From Colwellia sp. BRX10-3 (GTDB taxonomy: Bacteria > Pseudomonadota > Gammaproteobacteria > Enterobacterales > Alteromonadaceae), in NCBI RefSeq assembly GCF_014077505.1, contig NZ_JACGWA010000003.1:62001-126000 (forward strand): 64,000 nucleotides of DNA, read 5' to 3'. The stretch's first letter is position 1, and each line of letters begins with the position of its first letter. Below the pieces are notes generated by a model. The model was not told the origin of the DNA. It did not search any database and saw only the letters and a program-made list of their open reading frames with translations. Positions 1-8,441 of the stretch are shown in pieces. A program made the translations under genes and the position numbers.

Positions 1-406
1 CCTTATTTTTGGCCGTTTCATATATCTCTTATCCTTAAGTATTGAAATTATACGAGGTCATATTTTTTAATGTCTTAACTTCCGATTTGTTAGACAGCTG
101 GCGAAGCTATTGATACTAAACTTATCGTAAATGCCTATACACAGTATCGTAAATGTAAAGTGTTTAAAATACAAACAAGTATAGCTTATGTGTTTATTTT
201 ATCTACTATAACTACACCACTTCAAACTGCTATTACTCAAAACTAATACCCAACGATTATGAAAATATATTATGGTGTGAATATTTTCCTTGGGGAAATT
301 TAAGTTGACCACTACATACAGAAGCATATATTGTTTTAAGTACATTAAGACTGAATATATTAACAGTTTATTTTGTGATGTTAAATTGCATAAATAGGAG
401 AAAGAG
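1..406. other. AT-rich intergenic region at window start
   Basis: No coding frame in this stretch has a convincing start, ribosome site or recognisable protein. It is AT-rich and ends in the leader of the HDOD gene. Apart from the candidate promoter listed separately I see nothing in it. The gene to the left lies outside the window. Confidence 0.6.
305..332 (+). promoter_or_regulatory. candidate sigma-70 promoter for the HDOD gene
   Basis: TTGACC (305-310) and TATATT (327-332) are separated by 16 bases and lie about 75 bases before the ATG at 407. The spacing and composition fit a housekeeping promoter, but the region is AT-rich and chance matches are common. Confidence 0.35.
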
Positions 407-1246
407 ATGTTAACGACAGCGCTTGAATATGCAGAAAAAGCAGAGAAACTCTGTGTTTTACCCGATGTTTATTTACGCTTAAAAGAGATGATGGATGACG
501 AGCAATCAACTTTGGTAGATATTGCCAATATCATTGCACTAGATCCTGCGTTATCTTCTAAACTCCTAAACGTTGCAAATAGTGCGCTATTTAATTTTCC
601 TCGAGAAATAGACAGCATTTCAAGAGCAATATCTATTCTTGGTACTGATGAAGTTCACAATTTAATTAACACCTATGGTGCAACCACGGCTTTTTCAGCG
701 ATTGATACTAGTATTATTGATATGGATAGGTTTTGGGAAATTAGTGTTGATTGTGCATTGTTGTGTAAGTTCTTAGCGCAGAAAAAAGGCATTAAGAATG
801 CTAAAGGTTTATTTGTTTCGGGCTTACTTCATAACATTGGTGAATTAGTCGTTATGCAATCTGATCCTAAGAAGGCTCAATATTGTCAAGGCTATGATAA
901 AAATGAAACCCCATGGCAAAGGCAAAAAGATGTTTTTGGTTTTACCTATGCCGACTGTAGTGCGCAATTATTAAATTTATGGCAACTTCCACAAAGTATA
1001 ATTTCTCCAATTGAACAATATCATCAAGCTTATAATGAAGATAAAGATGAGGCGGTTTCACTACTTTATATCTGTACTAGGCTGGCCTTACTAAATTCTC
1101 ACCCAGGTATGTATTCAAAAAAATCATTCGTTGGTCAACATGTTATGGAAGATCTTGGTATTACTTTAGCTGATTTAGATGAAGCGGTGAATTTTTGTAA
1201 TATCGAAGGTATGGCTATTATTTCAGCATTGAAGTTAAAAACGTAG
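407..1246 (+). CDS. HDOD domain protein
   Basis: This is a 279-aa stand-alone HDOD-domain protein. HDOD proteins are relatives of HD phosphohydrolases that usually lack the metal site and act in signalling or regulation. The domain covers roughly residues 15-215, with the family-like stretch ALDPALSSKLLNVANSALF near residue 50 and the weakly conserved SGLLHNIGEL near residue 145. No receiver, GGDEF or EAL partner domain is attached. The start has AGGAG a few bases before the ATG. Nothing adjacent gives it a pathway. The exact signalling role cannot be read from the sequence. Confidence 0.85.
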   Translation: MLTTALEYAEKAEKLCVLPDVYLRLKEMMDDEQSTLVDIANIIALDPALSSKLLNVANSALFNFPREIDSISRAISILGTDEVHNLINTYGATTAFSAIDTSIIDMDRFWEISVDCALLCKFLAQKKGIKNAKGLFVSGLLHNIGELVVMQSDPKKAQYCQGYDKNETPWQRQKDVFGFTYADCSAQLLNLWQLPQSIISPIEQYHQAYNEDKDEAVSLLYICTRLALLNSHPGMYSKKSFVGQHVMEDLGITLADLDEAVNFCNIEGMAIISALKLKT

Positions 1247-1561
1247 CGGCTAATGTTTTAAAATTAAATTATGCCGCTATTAATAAGATAAATTAAAATA
1301 AAAGTTTACTTTGTCAATTGTTGGGGATATAGTGCAGTCGTTAATTATTCCTATCTAGTTTATTTAGCCGATTGTTTAAAAAATCGTGTTATGCCTTTCC
1401 CTTTCACAGTTAGTCATCACTTAATTTATTAAGCTTAAATTATTGTCTGATTTTTCGAGTTTTTTTCGTAAATATTTTTTATTTTTCACATATAAAAAGA
1501 ACAACTACACAATAATATAGCTTTTGTTCATGCGTTATTACGCACATTAAAAGAGTTTATT
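1247..1561. other. intergenic region, no gene seen
   Basis: This AT-rich gap lies between the HDOD gene and a 55-codon ORF. It shows no RNA gene and no clear terminator. The last 100 bases probably carry the promoter of the small ORF, but no box is good enough to name. Confidence 0.5.
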
Positions 1562-1729
1562 ATGTCTTATACATACCAAGGTACGATCTATTCGATCGCC
1601 TCACCCGTTCAATCAATTTCTGTTAACAAAAATAATGTTGCAGTGACAGATAAAAACGGCACAAAATTAATCTCATTTACTAATGTAAATGAGTCAAAAT
1701 CGTTTCTAGCTTGGATTTACCAAAGCTAA
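1562..1729 (+). CDS. small hypothetical protein (55 aa)
   Basis: An ATG frame of 55 codons runs MSYTYQGTIYSI to FLAWIYQS and stops with TAA. It has a purine-rich AAAAGAG about 5 bases before the ATG. The protein has no membrane segment or signal peptide. Its short alternating hydrophobic stretches (GTIYSI, SISVNKNNVAVTD, TKLISFTNV) suggest a small beta-rich fold. I do not recognise the family. It stands alone, with the gene to the right on the opposite strand. It could be a real small protein or a chance ORF. The clean start and natural codon use favour a gene. Confidence 0.5.
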   Translation: MSYTYQGTIYSIASPVQSISVNKNNVAVTDKNGTKLISFTNVNESKSFLAWIYQS

Positions 1730-1793
1730 AAACCAAACCCTAGCTATTACAAGTTACTTTAAAAACGCTTAGTTAAGCTTTAGATTAGTTACT

Positions 1794-2546
1794 TTATTGA
1801 TTTAATAGCACCCGTTTGAGTTTTGTTTTGACTGAACGCCAATGTGTCGCAGGTTTAGTTGGTGCTATCGCTATCAACTGTTGCCATTGCTGTTCAGTTA
1901 ATTGAACTTTTGCACCATGTGCTAAAAGTACAGACTCAACATTCAACGCCTTAATTTTTTTTAACGACTCAATATAGCGATTAGGGTAAAAAACCGGGTA
2001 GGGTGGTATAAAAGCGCCTCTAACTTTTACCATCAAATCGGCAACATATATTTGTTCACTAGCTTTATGATGCAACGATATATCTCTATCAGTATGACCT
2101 TGCGTAAAGTGCACTTGCCAATCTTCAAAACCAGGTAAAATGGCCTGATCAACTAGATAATAATCAGGTGTCAGGGAGCTTGAGTAATAGATATACTTTT
2201 TTGCTTTCTTCTGGCGACCAGCTACCCATAACGTCAATAACATATCCGTTAAATGCATTAATTTACCGTCAATTCCTGAATACCATTGCCCTGGTACATT
2301 TGCTGCGGCTACTTTACAACCATATTTTTTACGTAAAATATTTGCCGCCCCTGCGTGATCTGGATGCATATGTGTGACGACAATTAAGGCAAGATCAGAC
2401 ATAGAACGTTTTAGTTCTTTAACTATAAAATTTTCTATCATGGCAATATCAGCTCGGCAACAGCCATCAAGCAATAAAAGCTTGTCAGCGTACTCGGCCA
2501 AATAAATATTTTGAATATAACCATTTAAGTAATGTAGTTTGATCAT
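1794..2546 (-). CDS. MBL-fold metallo-hydrolase
   Basis: This 250-aa protein has the metallo-beta-lactamase fold. The metal-binding motif THMHPDHAG (HxHxDH) is near residue 60, a second histidine sits in QGHTDRDISLHH near residue 150, DLMVK supplies the bridging aspartate near 170, and LLAHG near 210 carries the last histidine. These residues would bind two metal ions, usually zinc. There is no signal peptide, so it is cytosolic. The substrate cannot be told: the family includes glyoxalase II, lactonases and other hydrolases. It is a single gene facing away from the DMT transporter. Confidence 0.85.
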   Translation of the reverse strand: MIKLHYLNGYIQNIYLAEYADKLLLLDGCCRADIAMIENFIVKELKRSMSDLALIVVTHMHPDHAGAANILRKKYGCKVAAANVPGQWYSGIDGKLMHLTDMLLTLWVAGRQKKAKKYIYYSSSLTPDYYLVDQAILPGFEDWQVHFTQGHTDRDISLHHKASEQIYVADLMVKVRGAFIPPYPVFYPNRYIESLKKIKALNVESVLLAHGAKVQLTEQQWQQLIAIAPTKPATHWRSVKTKLKRVLLNQ

Positions 2547-2786
2547 AAAAGCGACTATGACGATTTAGTTATGATTAAACTACCTTGTTATTGTTGAAAC
2601 CTCAACAGGTAAGACCACACATTGATAAGCTATTTATATTATCGTATTTCCACGTGCAATATATTATTTATTCAACTGATAATTTTAGTAGACCACCTAG
2701 TAATTAAATAGAAAATTTCAATAATGGTTTTTAGTTTCATCAAACCATACAATAGTATTTATAAAGTATTGATACTTGGATTTTTC

Positions 2787-3674
2787 TTGGAACTTTGGAT
2801 TTACTTCACTTTACTTGCTGCTTTTATGCAAGCCATTCGTACTGCTGGCCAAAAACAGCTTACTCAACATCTCAATGCTATGGCAACTACTGGTGTTAGG
2901 TATATTTACGCGCTACCTTTTGCTTGGCTATATTTATGGTGGGTACTAGATTACCGAGCATTGCCTCTGCCACCATTAAATAATGAGTTTTTACAATACG
3001 CGCTTATCGCTTGTGTTATGCAAATTATTGGTACGGTTTGTTTAGTTGCGGCATTTAAATATCGCAATTTTGCTGTTGCCACGAGCTTAGCTAAAACCGA
3101 AGCCATTCAAGTAGCCGTTGTGGGCGCTTTGTTATTTTCGGCCAGTTTATCGCTGATGGGTTGGTTTTCAGTAATTATTGGTGTGGTGGGTGTTTTGTTA
3201 GTGTCTAAAGTGAAATTTACTTTTAAAGATGTCTTTCAAAATCCTGGAGCTGGCTTTGGTTTAGCATCAGGTTTAGGTTTAGCCATAACAACACTACTTA
3301 TACGCCAATCGAGCTTAGCATTAAATAGTGACTTGTTACTAAGTGCAGCGATTACCTTAACTTTTATGATCACAGTACAGTCGATAATTTCTTTTATTTA
3401 TGTTTATTGTCAGGATAAGCGACAGCTTCTTACGATGTTTAGTCAATGGCGGTTATGCTTATTTGTAGGTGTCACGAGTGTTGTTGGTTCAATAGGTTGG
3501 TTCACCGCTGCGAGCTTTCAAAATGTCGCTTATGTTAAAGCATTAGGGCAAGTTGAGTTCTTTATTACTTTGTTTATCACTTATCGTATTTTTAAAGAAA
3601 AAATATCAGCCATAGAGTATGTTGGTATGTCGTTAATTATTGTGAGTGTAGTGGTTTTATTATTATGGGCTTAG
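2787..3674 (+). CDS. DMT/EamA family transporter
   Basis: This inner-membrane transporter of the drug/metabolite superfamily has about ten hydrophobic segments arranged as two EamA repeats, the second starting near residue 150. I chose TTG at 2787 (reading MELWIYFTLLAAFMQAIR, about 295 aa). It gives the normal family N-terminus and has TTGGA six bases upstream. An ATG 21 codons earlier at 2724 lacks a ribosome site and adds an untypical lead. The conserved glutamate-containing stretch KTEAIQVAVVGALLF lies in the first half. The substrate is unknown; members export amino acids, metabolites or drugs. Confidence 0.8.
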   Translation: MELWIYFTLLAAFMQAIRTAGQKQLTQHLNAMATTGVRYIYALPFAWLYLWWVLDYRALPLPPLNNEFLQYALIACVMQIIGTVCLVAAFKYRNFAVATSLAKTEAIQVAVVGALLFSASLSLMGWFSVIIGVVGVLLVSKVKFTFKDVFQNPGAGFGLASGLGLAITTLLIRQSSLALNSDLLLSAAITLTFMITVQSIISFIYVYCQDKRQLLTMFSQWRLCLFVGVTSVVGSIGWFTAASFQNVAYVKALGQVEFFITLFITYRIFKEKISAIEYVGMSLIIVSVVVLLLWA

Positions 3675-3851
3675 CGCTAAAGCTAGTTCTAGCGTTAATT
3701 ATACCTTAACACGACATTAATTCTCACTATGAGAACAATTCTTAATTCAATTGGTATCACTATTTTGCTAAACTCTTGCGCAAAGACTCACGCACAATTT
3801 TTTGCCATATAAATGTGGCACATTAAAACTAAATACTAGCTTGGAAATAAT

Positions 3852-4346
3852 ATGAAAATTACCGATAAAACCGTTGTTCAGTTTCACTATGTACTTAAAG
3901 ATGAAGCGGGTGTTGAAATAGAAAACTCTCATGCTGGCGATCCTTTAGCCTACCTACACGGTTTCAAAAACATGTTAGTTGGCGTAGAAAACGCATTAAC
4001 AGGCAAAGAAACGGGTGATAAATTCTCAGTAACGTTACAACCAGAAGACGCTTACGGTGAGCGCCAAGAAGATGCTATTCAACGTGTGCCAGTAAAACAC
4101 ATGCAAGGTTTACCTACGCCAAGTGCTAAATGGAAAGCGGGCATGACAGCCGCTGTAAATACTGATGGTGGCCAACGCCAAGTGACTGTAGTTAAAGCCG
4201 GTAAATTTATGGTTACTGTTGATATTAATCCGCCGCTAGCGGGCAAAGTTCTGACTTTCGATTTAGAGGTTGCTGATGTACGAGAAGCAACGGCTGAAGA
4301 AATTGAGCACGGCCATGCTCATGGTGCAGGTGGTCATCACCACTAA
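3852..4346 (+). CDS. slyD: FKBP-type peptidyl-prolyl isomerase SlyD
   Basis: This 164-aa cytosolic peptidyl-prolyl cis/trans isomerase and chaperone contains an FKBP domain with the insert-in-flap chaperone domain between about residues 70 and 125. The C-terminus is histidine-rich (HGHAHGAGGHHH), the nickel-binding tail that lets SlyD take part in hydrogenase metal delivery in E. coli. The tail is shorter and has fewer cysteines than in E. coli. Motifs such as YLHGFKNMLVGVENALTGK and VTLQPEDAYGER are typical. It is monocistronic, with its own terminator just downstream. Confidence 0.93.
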   Translation: MKITDKTVVQFHYVLKDEAGVEIENSHAGDPLAYLHGFKNMLVGVENALTGKETGDKFSVTLQPEDAYGERQEDAIQRVPVKHMQGLPTPSAKWKAGMTAAVNTDGGQRQVTVVKAGKFMVTVDINPPLAGKVLTFDLEVADVREATAEEIEHGHAHGAGGHHH

Positions 4347-4368
4347 GCGAAAATAATTTTCGTTAATC

Positions 4369-4397
4369 AAAAAACCAGCTTAATGCTGGTTTTTTTT
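4369..4397 (+). terminator. rho-independent terminator of slyD
   Basis: ACCAGC and GCTGGT form a stem around the loop TTAAT, preceded by an A tract and followed by a run of eight T. Confidence 0.9.
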
Positions 4398-4738
4398 ATT
4401 CCAGACAATAACAAAGTACCTGCGTCCATGCAGGCAATGTCGTGTTCATATCGCCATTGTTAGCTCTCTTGGTAATTGCTCGTGCATTTCACTAATGACC
4501 TTACTTCCGTGTAGAACATAGCTCCACGGCATTAATACATGCATTTACGTCGATGTGAAAGCTCAAAGGTGTTTGTTAATATTTGAAACTTAAAGACTGT
4601 TAACCGTTATTGAACTGAATAAACTTTCCGTTTATCGAATTCAATTTTTATTATTTTGACATACTGTTATGGTGAGTAATCGATTTAGTCCGATTTATTA
4701 AGACATTCAGGTCATAAAATAACAATAAGGTCCAGAAC
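4398..4738. repeat. intergenic gap with dispersed repeat, copy A
   Basis: The gap between slyD and the amidohydrolase has no gene. Positions about 4466-4561 match 40807-40892 with interruptions. Shared blocks include GGTAATTGCTC, AGAACATGGCT/AGAACATAGCT and GTCGATGTGAAAG. The phrase GCTCCACGGCATTA occurs here near 4520 and again near 40790. The last 150 bases are AT-rich and should hold the promoter of the amidohydrolase gene. Confidence 0.65.
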
Positions 4739-6043
4739 ATGTTTACATTGAAATCATCTATTACAACCCTAGCGTTAATCGTGAGTGCCGCGTTGTCTCA
4801 GTCAGCATTAGCGACCACTACCGTTATTCATGCCGGTGAATTATTAGTTACCGCTGGAAAAACACCGCTTAAACAACAAACTTTAGTGATTACCGATGGT
4901 AAAATTACTGAGTTTAAACCTGGTTTTGTTGATTTGAACCGCTTTGCAAAAGATGCAAAATTAATTGATTTATCCTCAAGTTTTGTTATGTCAGGCCTTA
5001 TGGATATGCATGTACACCTGCAAGGAGAACTGGGGCCGAACAACGATAGTGAAATGGTTAATTTATCTGACGCAGATGTATTAATGAAAAGCGCCTATTT
5101 TGCTAATAAAACCTTAATGGCTGGCTTTACTACCGTGCGAGACCTAGGAGGCAGTGCTGAACAGATATTTGCGCTACGCGATGCTGTAAAACGTGGTTGG
5201 ATAACCGGGCCAACAATTATTGCTGCTGGTAGTAGTGTCGCAGTAACTGGTGGGCATGGTGATGTAGATGGCATGGCACCTGACTTAATGGAGCTACATA
5301 CAGCAAAAACGGTTTGTGATGGCCCTTATGATTGTCGACGAGCTACTCGTCATGCGATTAAATTTGGTGCGGATGTTATTAAAATCACATCAACGGGTGG
5401 CGTGTTATCAGATACAGATACTGGCACGGGTCAGCAAATGGCAGATGATGAGTTAAAAGAAGTGGTTGATACTGCGCATGCACTGGGTCGTAAAGTGGCG
5501 AGTCATGCACATGCTGCTGCGGGCATTAACGCGGCATTACGTGCAGGGGTCGACAGCATTGAACATGGCAGTTATGCCGACAAAGAAAGCATTAAACTAT
5601 TCAAAAAAGGTGGTGCTTATTTAGTACCCACATTAATGGCAGGCGATACCGTGGTTAACCTAGCCAAAACTACTGACTTTATGTCACCTACAATCCGCGC
5701 TAAAGCTATACGTGTTGGTGGTGATATGATCGAAAACTTTAAACGCTCATACAAAGCAGGTGTAAAAATAGCTTACGGTACTGACAGTGGCGTTTCAAAA
5801 CATGGTTATAATGCGCGAGAAGCACAATTAATGTTTGAAGCTGGGATGAGCACGCAAGACATTTTAGTTTCTGCGACAATTAACGGCGCTGACTTAATTG
5901 GCAGGTCAAAAAGTTTAGGCACATTAGAAGTGGGTAAAGTGGCGGATATTATTGCTATGCATGCTAGCCCGTTAAACGATATTAATGAACTGCTAGACGT
6001 TGATTTTGTAATGAAAGACGGCAAGGTCGTTAAGCAAAAATAA
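4739..6043 (+). CDS. exported amidohydrolase (Xaa-Pro dipeptidase-like)
   Basis: This 434-aa metal-dependent hydrolase belongs to the amidohydrolase superfamily. Residues 1-25 are a Sec signal peptide ending ALA, so it should act in the periplasm or outside. The TIM-barrel metal ligands are visible: HVH at 91-93, the likely carboxylated lysine K215 in DVIKITSTGG, histidines in SHAHAAAG near 256 and EHG at 276, and aspartate D349 in YGTDSG. Relatives are annotated as prolidases or imidazolonepropionase-like enzymes and cleave small peptides or amides. It is a single gene with its own terminator. The precise substrate is unknown. Confidence 0.85.
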   Translation: MFTLKSSITTLALIVSAALSQSALATTTVIHAGELLVTAGKTPLKQQTLVITDGKITEFKPGFVDLNRFAKDAKLIDLSSSFVMSGLMDMHVHLQGELGPNNDSEMVNLSDADVLMKSAYFANKTLMAGFTTVRDLGGSAEQIFALRDAVKRGWITGPTIIAAGSSVAVTGGHGDVDGMAPDLMELHTAKTVCDGPYDCRRATRHAIKFGADVIKITSTGGVLSDTDTGTGQQMADDELKEVVDTAHALGRKVASHAHAAAGINAALRAGVDSIEHGSYADKESIKLFKKGGAYLVPTLMAGDTVVNLAKTTDFMSPTIRAKAIRVGGDMIENFKRSYKAGVKIAYGTDSGVSKHGYNAREAQLMFEAGMSTQDILVSATINGADLIGRSKSLGTLEVGKVADIIAMHASPLNDINELLDVDFVMKDGKVVKQK

Positions 6044-6076
6044 GTGCATTAGCGATTAAATTACATTGTTTAAATG

Positions 6077-6102
6077 AAGGCTGTTTTATAACAGCCTTTT
6101 TT
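6077..6102 (+). terminator. rho-independent terminator of the amidohydrolase gene
   Basis: AAGGCTGTT and AACAGCCTT form a nine-pair stem around TTAT, followed by a T run. Confidence 0.9.
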
Positions 6103-6103
6103 A

Positions 6104-6173
6104 TGCTCAGGACGAGCGGTATGCTGCGAACACATGGATGCTCTTCACGCGCAGTATGCTGCGATCACAAGAG
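6104..6173. repeat. dispersed repeat, copy C
   Basis: The phrase GGACGAGCGGTATGCTGCGA is followed here by ACACATGG. The same phrase occurs near 40743, followed by TCACATGG. A partial echo (CAGTATGCTGCGATCACAAG) follows immediately. As at the other copies, the element starts right behind a transcription terminator. Confidence 0.7.
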
Positions 6174-6186
6174 TAACGATATTACG

Positions 6187-7098
6187 TTATTTCCTTTGTA
6201 AAACGCCAGTTGTTAATGCCACGCCAAACAGTATCACACTGCCTCCAATAACCATCATTAGGCTAATAGTTTCACCTAAAAATAACGCGCCCCAAAGAAT
6301 GCCAAAGGCAGGAATTAAATAGGTCACTGAAATCGCTTTTGCAGGACCAAGCTGCGCGATAAGTCGAAAAAATAATATATAGGCAACGCCAGTGCAGATA
6401 ACACCAATCAATATTACTGACCAGATTGCATTTGTGCTGGGTAATGTTTCAGGAATAAAAAATAAACTTAAGGGTAATAACATAGCGGTAGCGGCAATTT
6501 GGCTGCCAGCAGCTAAAGCTAAAGGCTTTATTGTGCTGAGATATTTTTTAGTATAATTTGCTGAAATACCATAACAAAGTGCAGCTAACATCGCTGCTAA
6601 TGTTGGCAGTAAGGCATTTTTGTTAACTGACTCTTCAGTAAGCTCCATACCAAAATGTAGATTGTCAGAGACTAATAAATACACGCCGATAAAGCCAATA
6701 AATAAGCCAAATATGGCACTTAGGCTTAACTTATCTTTTAACCACAAATAGGCGACTATTGCGCCAAACATCGGGGCGGTAGCGTTCAATACTGATGCTG
6801 TTCCAGCCGTTAGTGTTAATGTCGCAAAGCTGAACAAAGCAAAAGGTATCGCGGTATTTAACGCCCCAACCACGAAAATATCTCGCCACCGACCTTTTAG
6901 AGCTTTAGTTTCTTTGAATAAAACTAAACACATGATCAAAAAGATAGCCGCTATACCTGTGCGTAATGTGGTAAAAACTATTGGACCAAACTCTGGTGCG
7001 CCGACCCGCATGAACATAAATGACGCACCCCAAATGGCGGCTAATAATAGTAGTTCAATACTGGCTGTATGTTGTTGAGTGTCTGGTATCTTCAACAA
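6187..7098 (-). CDS. DMT/EamA family transporter
   Basis: This 303-aa membrane protein has about ten hydrophobic segments forming two EamA repeats (roughly 12-140 and 165-295). The first repeat has the typical lead LLLAAIWGASFMFMRVGAPEFGP and ends in GFIGVYLLV. The second ends in LGETISLMMVIGGSVILFGV. It is probably a metabolite exporter, with substrate unknown. It is distinct in sequence from the other two DMT proteins in the window. It is a single gene on the reverse strand. Confidence 0.88.
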   Translation of the reverse strand: MLKIPDTQQHTASIELLLLAAIWGASFMFMRVGAPEFGPIVFTTLRTGIAAIFLIMCLVLFKETKALKGRWRDIFVVGALNTAIPFALFSFATLTLTAGTASVLNATAPMFGAIVAYLWLKDKLSLSAIFGLFIGFIGVYLLVSDNLHFGMELTEESVNKNALLPTLAAMLAALCYGISANYTKKYLSTIKPLALAAGSQIAATAMLLPLSLFFIPETLPSTNAIWSVILIGVICTGVAYILFFRLIAQLGPAKAISVTYLIPAFGILWGALFLGETISLMMVIGGSVILFGVALTTGVLQRK

Positions 7099-7190
7099 TT
7101 ATCCTTAGTTAAAAATTATTATTCTTACCATTAGTTTATATAGTTAACTGATGGATAGTCGCGGTATTCGGACAGCGCTTGTAAATTTCA

Positions 7191-7226
7191 GCATTAAACA
7201 GCATTAAACAGCATTAAACAGCATTA
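7191..7226. repeat. short tandem repeat at the end of trmO
   Basis: The ten-mer GCATTAAACA occurs three times in a row (7191, 7201, 7211), followed by a partial fourth unit. The trmO stop codon lies in the third unit, and the other units lie downstream of the stop. Confidence 0.9.
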
Positions 7227-7972
7227 CTGCTGATCTCTTCGATAGCTATAACGTGCAATGTTGATATATCTGTCATTTGCCAATTAATATTAAAATCATA
7301 CAAAGTCATGCCGTAAATTTTATCGTCAGCTTTGTTTTGTTTATAGGCTGGGCGAGGATCTTGGTTTAACACTTGTTCGACGAGGTTTTGTAGTCTTGGG
7401 TAATGCTCGCTATTGTTATCTAAGGTAACTAGTGCGGCGCTGGAGAATATCACTTTAATATTGTTGTTCGGCTGTTCTTGTGCATAGCCGCCATGGGCAT
7501 TTTCGATAATATCAGCATAAGGCACGTAAGGTTTTATATCGATAATCGGCGTACCATCAAGTAAATCTAATTCACTTATATGCAAAATCACCTGCGAAGC
7601 CCTCTGTCCTGCATTGTCTTGTGCTGTAAAACCTTGCTCTATTCGGTCAAGTTTAACCACTGACATACCTATAGGATTAGGCCTAAACGTAGAGCGGGTG
7701 GCAAATACGCCGAGTTTTTTATTACCGCCTAAACGTGGTGGGCGTACCAGTGGTTTCCAGCCTTGTGCTTGTGTGCCATGAAAAACAAACAATAACCAAA
7801 TATGACTAAATTGTTCTAAGCCTCTGACTAACTCAGCATTATTGGCTGAGCCAGTCAGACGCAATTGTCCTTGAGCGGCGGTAACAATACCGGGTTGCCT
7901 AGGTATAGCAAACTTTTCCTTGTAGGGAGAGTCGATAGTGCCAATGACATTTAAGTTAACGCTGTCGGTCAT
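7214..7972 (-). CDS. trmO: tRNA (N6-threonylcarbamoyladenosine37-N6)-methyltransferase TrmO
   Basis: This 252-aa homologue of E. coli TrmO (YaeB/TsaA) uses S-adenosylmethionine to methylate t6A at position 37 of threonine tRNAs. The N-terminal beta-barrel domain (about 8-150) carries PRQPGIV, the family signature TRSTFRPNPIGMSVVKL, and ISELDLLDGTPIIDIKPYVPY. The C-terminal domain follows. It overlaps the upstream rcsF-like gene by four bases, implying translational coupling. The same rcsF-trmO order is found in E. coli. The C-terminal end lies in a ten-base tandem repeat that does not alter the reading frame. Confidence 0.93.
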   Translation of the reverse strand: MTDSVNLNVIGTIDSPYKEKFAIPRQPGIVTAAQGQLRLTGSANNAELVRGLEQFSHIWLLFVFHGTQAQGWKPLVRPPRLGGNKKLGVFATRSTFRPNPIGMSVVKLDRIEQGFTAQDNAGQRASQVILHISELDLLDGTPIIDIKPYVPYADIIENAHGGYAQEQPNNNIKVIFSSAALVTLDNNSEHYPRLQNLVEQVLNQDPRPAYKQNKADDKIYGMTLYDFNINWQMTDISTLHVIAIEEISSNAV

Positions 7973-8397
7973 TTTTTGACTTGCTCAACCTTATAAGCTC
8001 GACCATAGCAAACGGTAGATGCTACACAATATTTCGAGGCTTTATCTTCTTCTATCATGACACATTGACTAAAAATGATGGCATTGGCTTCAAGTTTATA
8101 GGCTTTGCCTCGTGCTTCGGTGCGAGCATCAATTTCATTGGGCGCAGCATGATGTGCCTTCTCTTGGCAAGACTCGCCTTCAACCAAACCTAGAAACTTA
8201 TATTTACCGACGAAGTCTTTTTCACTTGTGACAATTTTTACTTTGGTCGGCGAAAAATAATTTTTAAAATTTTCACGGTCTAAGTTTGTTGATATGTCAT
8301 TTATTTTTGCACAGCCACTAAAGAATAATGACGTAAGCAATAAAATCTTTGCATTGCGTTTAGTTGCTGCTGAGGTTGCTTTGAAATTTTTAATCAT
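7969..8397 (-). CDS. rcsF: RcsF-type outer-membrane lipoprotein
   Basis: This 142-aa lipoprotein has a charged N-terminus and hydrophobic stretch ending in the lipobox-like FFSGC. After it come VKIVTSEKDFVGKYKFLG and GESCQ, matching the start of the RcsF fold. Four cysteines follow in GESCQ, FSQCV, KYCVA and VCYGRA, equivalent to the four cysteines that form two interlocked disulfides in E. coli RcsF. In enterics RcsF senses envelope stress and feeds the Rcs phosphorelay. No other rcs gene lies nearby, so the partner here is unknown. The stop overlaps the trmO start, as expected for an rcsF-trmO operon. Confidence 0.82.
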   Translation of the reverse strand: MIKNFKATSAATKRNAKILLLTSLFFSGCAKINDISTNLDRENFKNYFSPTKVKIVTSEKDFVGKYKFLGLVEGESCQEKAHHAAPNEIDARTEARGKAYKLEANAIIFSQCVMIEEDKASKYCVASTVCYGRAYKVEQVKK

Positions 8398-8441
8398 TTT
8401 TATAAACTCATTATCATCTGATCTTTATGGAATATATCTTT

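Noticed and set aside
7191-7226. Tandem ten-base repeat at the end of trmO as a phase-variation switch
   Set aside because: Reading trmO on the reverse strand, the stop codon is already in the first repeat unit met. Changing the number of units would alter only sequence after the stop.
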